A stretch of 11,462 nt of DNA from Pseudomonadota bacterium (lineage in GTDB: Bacteria; Pseudomonadota; Alphaproteobacteria; Micropepsales; Micropepsaceae). Below are positions 7,007-11,462 of the stretch, piece after piece. A program made the translations under genes and the position numbers. The notes beneath the pieces were generated by a model. It was not told the origin of the DNA. It made no database searches and worked only from the letters and a program-made list of their open reading frames with translations. The DNA lies in assembly GCA_025360685.1 (NCBI GenBank), contig JANYBR010000194.1:1-11462 (forward strand), written 5' to 3'. The number at the start of each line of letters is the position of its first letter. The first letter of the stretch is position 1.

Positions 7007-7852
7007 CTAGACAGCCATATTGTCGATCAGCCGCGTGCCACCGATCTTCACCGCGGCGAGAATGCGGGCGGGGCTGTCGAGTCTCTCGATCCTCTCAAGC
7101 GTCGAAGCGTCGCGCACCGCGACATAGTCCACCGACTTGAATCCTGCAGCGATCAGCGCTGCCGTTGCGCCGGACTCGGCGGTCGCGATCGTGGCACCGC
7201 TGCGAAGTTTCGCTGTTGTGTCTTTCAGGATCACGTTGAGTGTTCCCGCGATACGCCGCTCGTCGGGCTTGAGGTAAGCGTTGCGTGACGACATGGCGAG
7301 GCCATCGGCTTCCCTCACGATCGCGCCACCGCCGATCTCGATGGGAAGACCGAGATCGTGCGTCAGCCGCCGGATCACCAGCAACTGCTGATAGTCCTTC
7401 TCGCCGAAGATTGCATAGTCGGGCAGGGCAGCGATCAGGAGCTTTGCCACGACCGTGGCGACGCCGCCGAAGAAGTGCGGCCGAAAATCGGTCTCCAGTC
7501 CGCGGCTCGGCCCGCCGACCTCGATGCTGGTCGCGAACCCGGCCGGATACATCTCGGCCACCGACGGTGCGAAGATCAGGTCCGCTCCAACCGTCGAAAG
7601 CTTGTCGGCGTCGCTTTCAAGCGATCGCGGATAGCGGTCGAAATCTTCATGCGGCGCGAACTGGGCCGGGTTCACAAAGATGCTGACGACGAGCTTCTGG
7701 CAGTGTTTTTGTGTCTCCCGGACAAGCGAGAGGTGACCTTCATGTAGCGCGCCCATGGTCGGCACGAGGCCGACCAACTCATGGCCTTCACGCCATTGGG
7801 CGATCTGGCCGCGCAGTTCACTGATCGTAGAGACAATCCCGGGCGTCTTCAT
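7007..7852 (-). CDS. panC: Pantothenate synthetase (pantoate--beta-alanine ligase)
   Basis: Joins pantoate to beta-alanine using ATP through a pantoyl-adenylate, the last step of pantothenate (vitamin B5) synthesis for CoA. The 281 residues are the full family length. PTMGALHEGH (31-40) contains the HIGH-type nucleotide-binding motif with His37 and His40. FVNPAQF (59-65) and FGEKDYQQ (149-156) line the active site, and AMSSRNAYL (186-194) is the KMSKS-like loop. FRPHFFGGVATVV (123-135) has RPHFF where many orthologues have RPGHF, a variant I associate with relatives in this order. The ATG at 7852 is chosen by fit to the family start; its ribosome binding site is weak. The gene stands alone on the minus strand with no panB beside it in this window. 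It is divergent from putA across 67 bases and convergent with the DUF1489 gene. Confidence 0.96.
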   Translation of the reverse strand: MKTPGIVSTISELRGQIAQWREGHELVGLVPTMGALHEGHLSLVRETQKHCQKLVVSIFVNPAQFAPHEDFDRYPRSLESDADKLSTVGADLIFAPSVAEMYPAGFATSIEVGGPSRGLETDFRPHFFGGVATVVAKLLIAALPDYAIFGEKDYQQLLVIRRLTHDLGLPIEIGGGAIVREADGLAMSSRNAYLKPDERRIAGTLNVILKDTTAKLRSGATIATAESGATAALIAAGFKSVDYVAVRDASTLERIERLDSPARILAAVKIGGTRLIDNMAV

Positions 7853-7919
7853 TCCGACAACATAGCGCGCGGCGCAGCGAGCGCGCTAGAATGCGGATGC
7901 GATTCAATCCGCGTCATTC
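7853..7919. promoter_or_regulatory. Divergent panC-putA promoter region with perfect 8-base inverted repeat
   Basis: This 67-base spacer must contain the start signals of both genes unless the panC promoter lies inside putA. TAGCGCGC (7863-7870) and GCGCGCTA (7881-7888) are perfect inverted copies separated by 10 bases, placing their centres 18 bases apart. TAGAAT (7887-7892) is a possible -10 box for putA overlapping the right arm, but nothing resembles a -35 box about 17 bases upstream. A regulator binding the repeat would cover both divergent promoters. No Shine-Dalgarno sequence is evident before the putA ATG. The operator role is inferred. Confidence 0.4.
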
Positions 7920-10900
7920 ATGACATCCTCGCCGCTACGCGACGCCATATCCAATGCCTATCTTGCCGACGAAGACAAAATCGTCTCCGAGCGGATCGCG
8001 CAGGCGCGCCTGTCGCCGTCCGAAGCCGAACAGGCCCAGACGCTGGCGACCGATCTTGTGCGGCGCATTCGGGCGGATGGCGGAAAAAACGGTGGGGTCG
8101 ATGCGTTCATGCAGGAATACGCCCTGTCCAGCGAAGAGGGTGTGGCGCTGATGTGCCTGGCCGAGGCGCTGTTGCGCATCCCCGATGCCGACACGGCCGA
8201 CCGGTTGATCCGTGACAAGATCGGTGGCGCGCAGTGGGATCGGCATCGCGCAAAATCCGAATCGGTGTTCGTCAACGCGTCGACCTGGGCGTTGATGCTC
8301 ACCGGCCGCATCGTCAAACTCGATGATGCGGCCAAATGGGATTTCGAGGGTATTCTGAAACGGGCCGTGGCGCGATCCGGCGAACCTGTGATCCGGCAAG
8401 CTGTCACCTATGCTATGCGCGTTCTCGGCCGCCAGTTCGTGCTCGGCCGCAATATCGCCGAGGCGCTTAAGGAGGCCAAACCGTTCGCGGCCAATGGCTA
8501 TCGCTTCTCGTTCGATATGCTGGGCGAGGCGGCGTACACAATATCCGACGCCGAACGTTATGCACTGTCATATCGCAACGCGCTGGACGTTCTGGCGGCG
8601 AACAGCTCTGCCGATGCGCGAGAGATTTTCGAGCGCCCGAGTATTTCCGTGAAGCTTTCAGCTTTGCACCCGCGTTACGAGTGGGTGAAGCGCGAGCGCG
8701 TGTTCGCCGAACTCCTCCCCGTATTGACTGGTCTCGGCGCGCGTGCGCGTGCCACAAACATCGCGCTGACGATCGATGCCGAGGAAGCCGACCGCCTCGA
8801 TCTGATGCTCGATCTGTTCGAAGCGTTGGGTGAGAACGAGGAGCTGCGCGGCTGGGATGGCCTTGGCTTGGCCGTTCAGGCCTACCAGAAGCGCGCTATT
8901 CCTGTTCTGGGCTGGCTCACCGATCTGGCGCGCCGCCAGAGCCGGCGCATCCCCGTAAGGTTGGTCAAGGGGGCTTACTGGGACAGCGAGATCAAGCGAG
9001 GGCAGGAACAGGGCCTCGCCGACTATCCGGTTTTCACGCGCAAGGCGGCGACCGACACTTCGTACCTGGCGTGCGCGCGCGCGATGCTGGCAGCGCATGA
9101 TGAAATCTATCCGCAGTTCGCAACGCACAATGCGCACACCCTGGCCGCAATCGATGTGATCGCTGCCGGCAGGCGCGACTACGAATACCAGCGCTTGCAC
9201 GGGATGGGCGAAGCGCTGCACGAGATTCACCGCGGACATGGCGGCGTGGCCACACGCATCTACGCTCCGGTTGGAAGCCACGAAGATCTGCTGGCCTATC
9301 TGGTACGCCGGCTTCTCGAGAACGGAGCGAACACATCGTTCGTGAATCGGCTGGCCGATGACGAAGCGCCTATTTCCGAAATTGTCGCCGATCCGGTGCT
9401 TTCGATCTCAAATTGCAGGCCCCGCCGCAATCCGCGAATTCCATTGCCCAAGGACATGCTGGGCGAAAGAAAAAACTCGAGCGGCTTTGCGTGGAGCGAC
9501 CCCAAGATCAGCGAGCCCCTGCTGCTGGAAATGGACGCGTTGCTCGGCTCGCCGCATGCCGCGGCACCGCTGATCGGCGGACACCTTCGATCAGGGCAGA
9601 TCAGCGAAATTCGCGATCCGTCGGATCGGCGCCGGCTTGTCGGCACGGTTGTCGAAGCGACCGCGACAGACGCACTGGATGCGCTGTCGCGAGCACACGC
9701 GGTGCGGCGCGACTGGGACGGAATCGGAGGACTGGCTCGGTCCGACATTCTGCGCCGGGCCGCCGACTTATATGAAGCCAATCGCACGGAGTTGATGGCA
9801 CTGGCCGTGCGCGAAGCGGGAAAGACCCTGCCGAGTGCGTTGGGTGAAGTACGCGAAGCCGTGGATTTTCTGCGCTACTACGCCGCGCGAGCCGGAGGAG
9901 AATTTGAAAATGCGGTTCTGCTCCCAGGGCCCACGGGCGAATCCAACGAATTGTCCTTGCATGGCCGTGGCGTATTCGCCTGCATATCCCCGTGGAACTT
10001 TCCGCTTGCGATCTTCACAGGCCAGGTCGCGGGCGCGCTCGCCGCAGGAAATGCTGTCCTGGCCAAGCCTGCCGAGCAGACACCTCTGATCGCGGCGGCG
10101 GCGACCAAGCTGCTTTTGCAGGCGGGCCTGCCCGCGGATGTGCTGCATCTGTTGCCCGGCGATGGGCCGAGGATTGGAAATGCACTCTTCGGCGATCCGC
10201 GTTTGGCCGGTGTGGCGTTCACCGGTTCGACCGAAGTGGCGACAGCCATCAATCGCGCGCTCGCCGCGCGGTCGGGGCCCATTGCCACTTTGATCGCCGA
10301 GACCGGCGGCCAGAACGCGATGATCGTGGATTCGACGGCGTTGCCGGAGCAGGTCGCGCGCGACGCGCTCACTTCCGCGTTCGATAGCGCCGGTCAGCGC
10401 TGTTCGGCGCTGCGCGTTCTGTTCGTCCAGGACGATGTCGCCGACAAGATGCTCGACATCGTCCTTGGCGCGATGGACGAGCTGAAGCTGGGCGATCCCA
10501 TGCGACTTGATACCGATATCGGACCTGTAATCGACGAAGCGGCACGCGACTTGCTGCAGGCGCATATCACTGCGATGGCGACACAGGCGAGGTTGCTTCG
10601 GCGTCTCGAACTGCCGCCCGAATGCGCGAACGGAGTCTTTTTTGCGCCGCATGTCTTTGAGATTGACAGTATTGCTCGGCTCAAGCGCGAAGTGTTCGGA
10701 CCGGTACTGCATGTCGTGCGCTACGCCGCCGACCGGCTGGATCAGGTCTGCGATGCGATCAATGCCACAGGCTATGGTCTGACGCTTGGAGTTCACAGCC
10801 GGATCGAAGAGACTGCGGCGTTCGTCCGCTCGCGGGTGCATGCGGGCAACGTCTATGTCAACCGCAACCAGGTCGGCGCGGTGGTCGGCGTCCAGCCCTT

Positions 10901-11036
10901 CGGCGGCGAAGGCCTTTCCGGCACCGGTCCCAAGGCCGGTGGGCCAAGCTACCTGCACCGCTTTGCGGTCGAGCGGACATATACGGTCAATACGGCTGCG
11001 GCCGGAGGCAATGCGGCACTGTTGAGCTCCGGTTAG
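7920..11036 (+). CDS. putA: Bifunctional proline dehydrogenase / L-glutamate gamma-semialdehyde dehydrogenase
   Basis: Oxidises proline to glutamate in two steps with an internal channel: FAD-dependent proline to P5C, then NAD-dependent glutamate semialdehyde to glutamate. The 1038 residues begin with a helical domain (about 1-190) and a proline dehydrogenase barrel (about 200-475). The barrel shows SVKLSALHPRYE (Lys245), DAEEADR (Asp286), LVKGAYWDSEIKR, QRLHGMGE and the proline-binding RRLLE (Arg463, Arg464, Glu467). A linker of about 80 residues leads to the aldehyde dehydrogenase part with SPWNFPLAIF (Asn693), AETGGQNA (Glu794) and nucleophile Cys828 in AGQRCSAL. The C-terminal PKAGGP...NTAAAGGNAALL tail is typical. 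The N-terminal ribbon-helix-helix repressor domain of enteric PutA is absent, as in Bradyrhizobium PutA, so this protein cannot repress its own gene. A TAG at 7887-7889 closes the frame upstream, making ATG 7920 the first start. Confidence 0.97.
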   Translation: MTSSPLRDAISNAYLADEDKIVSERIAQARLSPSEAEQAQTLATDLVRRIRADGGKNGGVDAFMQEYALSSEEGVALMCLAEALLRIPDADTADRLIRDKIGGAQWDRHRAKSESVFVNASTWALMLTGRIVKLDDAAKWDFEGILKRAVARSGEPVIRQAVTYAMRVLGRQFVLGRNIAEALKEAKPFAANGYRFSFDMLGEAAYTISDAERYALSYRNALDVLAANSSADAREIFERPSISVKLSALHPRYEWVKRERVFAELLPVLTGLGARARATNIALTIDAEEADRLDLMLDLFEALGENEELRGWDGLGLAVQAYQKRAIPVLGWLTDLARRQSRRIPVRLVKGAYWDSEIKRGQEQGLADYPVFTRKAATDTSYLACARAMLAAHDEIYPQFATHNAHTLAAIDVIAAGRRDYEYQRLHGMGEALHEIHRGHGGVATRIYAPVGSHEDLLAYLVRRLLENGANTSFVNRLADDEAPISEIVADPVLSISNCRPRRNPRIPLPKDMLGERKNSSGFAWSDPKISEPLLLEMDALLGSPHAAAPLIGGHLRSGQISEIRDPSDRRRLVGTVVEATATDALDALSRAHAVRRDWDGIGGLARSDILRRAADLYEANRTELMALAVREAGKTLPSALGEVREAVDFLRYYAARAGGEFENAVLLPGPTGESNELSLHGRGVFACISPWNFPLAIFTGQVAGALAAGNAVLAKPAEQTPLIAAAATKLLLQAGLPADVLHLLPGDGPRIGNALFGDPRLAGVAFTGSTEVATAINRALAARSGPIATLIAETGGQNAMIVDSTALPEQVARDALTSAFDSAGQRCSALRVLFVQDDVADKMLDIVLGAMDELKLGDPMRLDTDIGPVIDEAARDLLQAHITAMATQARLLRRLELPPECANGVFFAPHVFEIDSIARLKREVFGPVLHVVRYAADRLDQVCDAINATGYGLTLGVHSRIEETAAFVRSRVHAGNVYVNRNQVGAVVGVQPFGGEGLSGTGPKAGGPSYLHRFAVERTYTVNTAAAGGNAALLSSG

Positions 11037-11047
11037 GGCTTGGATTC

Positions 11048-11063
11048 CGGCGCCCAAACGCCG
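11048..11063. terminator. Short hairpin after putA, weak terminator candidate
   Basis: CGGCG (11048-11052) and CGCCG (11059-11063) form a 5-bp GC stem with a 6-base loop in the 49-base gap between putA and the VWA gene. No T-run follows. It may attenuate rather than end transcription, so putA and the next gene could still be co-transcribed. Confidence 0.2.
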
Positions 11064-11085
11064 ACATAATGGGCAAGGGCAGGCT

Positions 11086-11462
11086 ATGACAAACGACAAA
11101 CTACCGGCCAAGACTTCCACGTCGCGCGACATCGACGCGTTCCTCAAGCGCGCAGCGCAGCTGCCGACTTTGGCCCAGACCAAGGGACGGTTGATCTTCG
11201 CGATCGATGCGACCTTGAGCCGTCAGCCGACCTGGAACCGCGCGACCGAAATCCAGAGCGACATGTTCGAAGTCGCGCACTCCATCGGCGGCCTCGGCGT
11301 ACAGCTCGTATTCTTCCGTGGAGCCGGAGAGTTCCATGCCAGCGAATGGACGGCGTCGGCAAAAGTTCTCGCCGGTCGCATGCGCGACGTGACGTGCCGC
11401 AGCGGATTTACCCAGTTACGCCGCGTTCTTGCCCACGCGGCTGCCGAAGCGCGCCAGACGAA
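11086..11462 (+). CDS. VWA-domain protein, N-terminal 125 residues (3' end outside window)
   Basis: Open reading frame starting at ATG 11086, preceded by AAGGG (11075-11079) at 6 bases, and running off the right edge. After a polar N-terminus the chain reads GRLIFAIDATLSRQPTW (34-50), then EIQSDMFEVAHSIGGLGVQLVFFRG and SGFTQLRRVLAHA. This fits a von Willebrand factor A fold. Asp41, Thr43 and Ser45 would form the metal-site motif in a DxTxS variant of the usual DxSxS, and Thr109 is the likely second metal-site residue. The third acidic site would lie beyond the window. There is no signal peptide, so it is probably cytoplasmic. I recall related alphaproteobacterial VWA proteins of about 220 residues sometimes found beside DnaJ-domain genes, but their function is not known to me. 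It lies 49 bases after putA on the same strand. Confidence 0.8.
   Translation, partial: MTNDKLPAKTSTSRDIDAFLKRAAQLPTLAQTKGRLIFAIDATLSRQPTWNRATEIQSDMFEVAHSIGGLGVQLVFFRGAGEFHASEWTASAKVLAGRMRDVTCRSGFTQLRRVLAHAAAEARQT

Noticed and set aside
9768..11183. Minus-strand open frame of 471 codons opposite putA
   Set aside because: It lies antisense to the aldehyde dehydrogenase half of putA, which has all catalytic motifs. The predicted peptide is rich in Arg, Gly and His with no recognisable domain, typical of the strand opposite GC-rich coding sequence.

Overview
The window looks like an ordinary chromosomal stretch of a high-GC alphaproteobacterium, most likely of the order Hyphomicrobiales (Bradyrhizobium, Xanthobacteraceae and relatives). 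This is inferred from the protein families rather than from any marker gene. The clues are a DUF1489 protein (a family largely confined to Alphaproteobacteria), a PutA without the DNA-binding domain that resembles the Bradyrhizobium form, and an intergenic palindrome built on the CCTTCGAC...CTCAGGATG motif that is common in these genomes. There are no tRNA or rRNA genes, CRISPR arrays, insertion sequences, integrases or clear signs of recent transfer.

Left part (1-6889): leucine and acyl-CoA catabolism. The window opens inside isovaleryl-CoA dehydrogenase (ivd). A two-helix membrane protein of unknown function follows on the minus strand (875-1663). A tightly packed plus-strand unit comes next: a biosynthetic-type acetyl-CoA acetyltransferase, the beta and alpha subunits of 3-methylcrotonyl-CoA carboxylase, and a DUF1489 protein. 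The junctions in this unit are a 4-base GTGA overlap, a 2-base gap and another GTGA overlap. Ivd makes 3-methylcrotonyl-CoA and the biotin-dependent carboxylase converts it to 3-methylglutaconyl-CoA. The next two enzymes, 3-methylglutaconyl-CoA hydratase and HMG-CoA lyase, are not in this window. The thiolase could cleave acetoacetyl-CoA derived from the acetoacetate end product.

Middle (6890-7919): a 117-base spacer between convergent genes holds a REP-like palindrome. panC (pantothenate and CoA synthesis) follows on the minus strand. A 67-base divergent spacer then separates panC from putA and contains a perfect 8-base inverted repeat.

Right part (7920-11462): putA encodes a 1038-residue fused proline dehydrogenase and glutamate semialdehyde (P5C) dehydrogenase that oxidises proline to glutamate. 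The start of a VWA-domain protein with a DxTxS variant metal-site motif follows 49 bases later and runs off the window.

I found no convincing undescribed multi-gene system. The items most worth checking are the uncharacterised minus-strand membrane gene set between leucine-catabolism genes, the translational coupling of DUF1489 to the carboxylase, the inverted repeat between panC and putA, and a dnaX-like slippery heptamer with a downstream stem in the DUF1489 gene.
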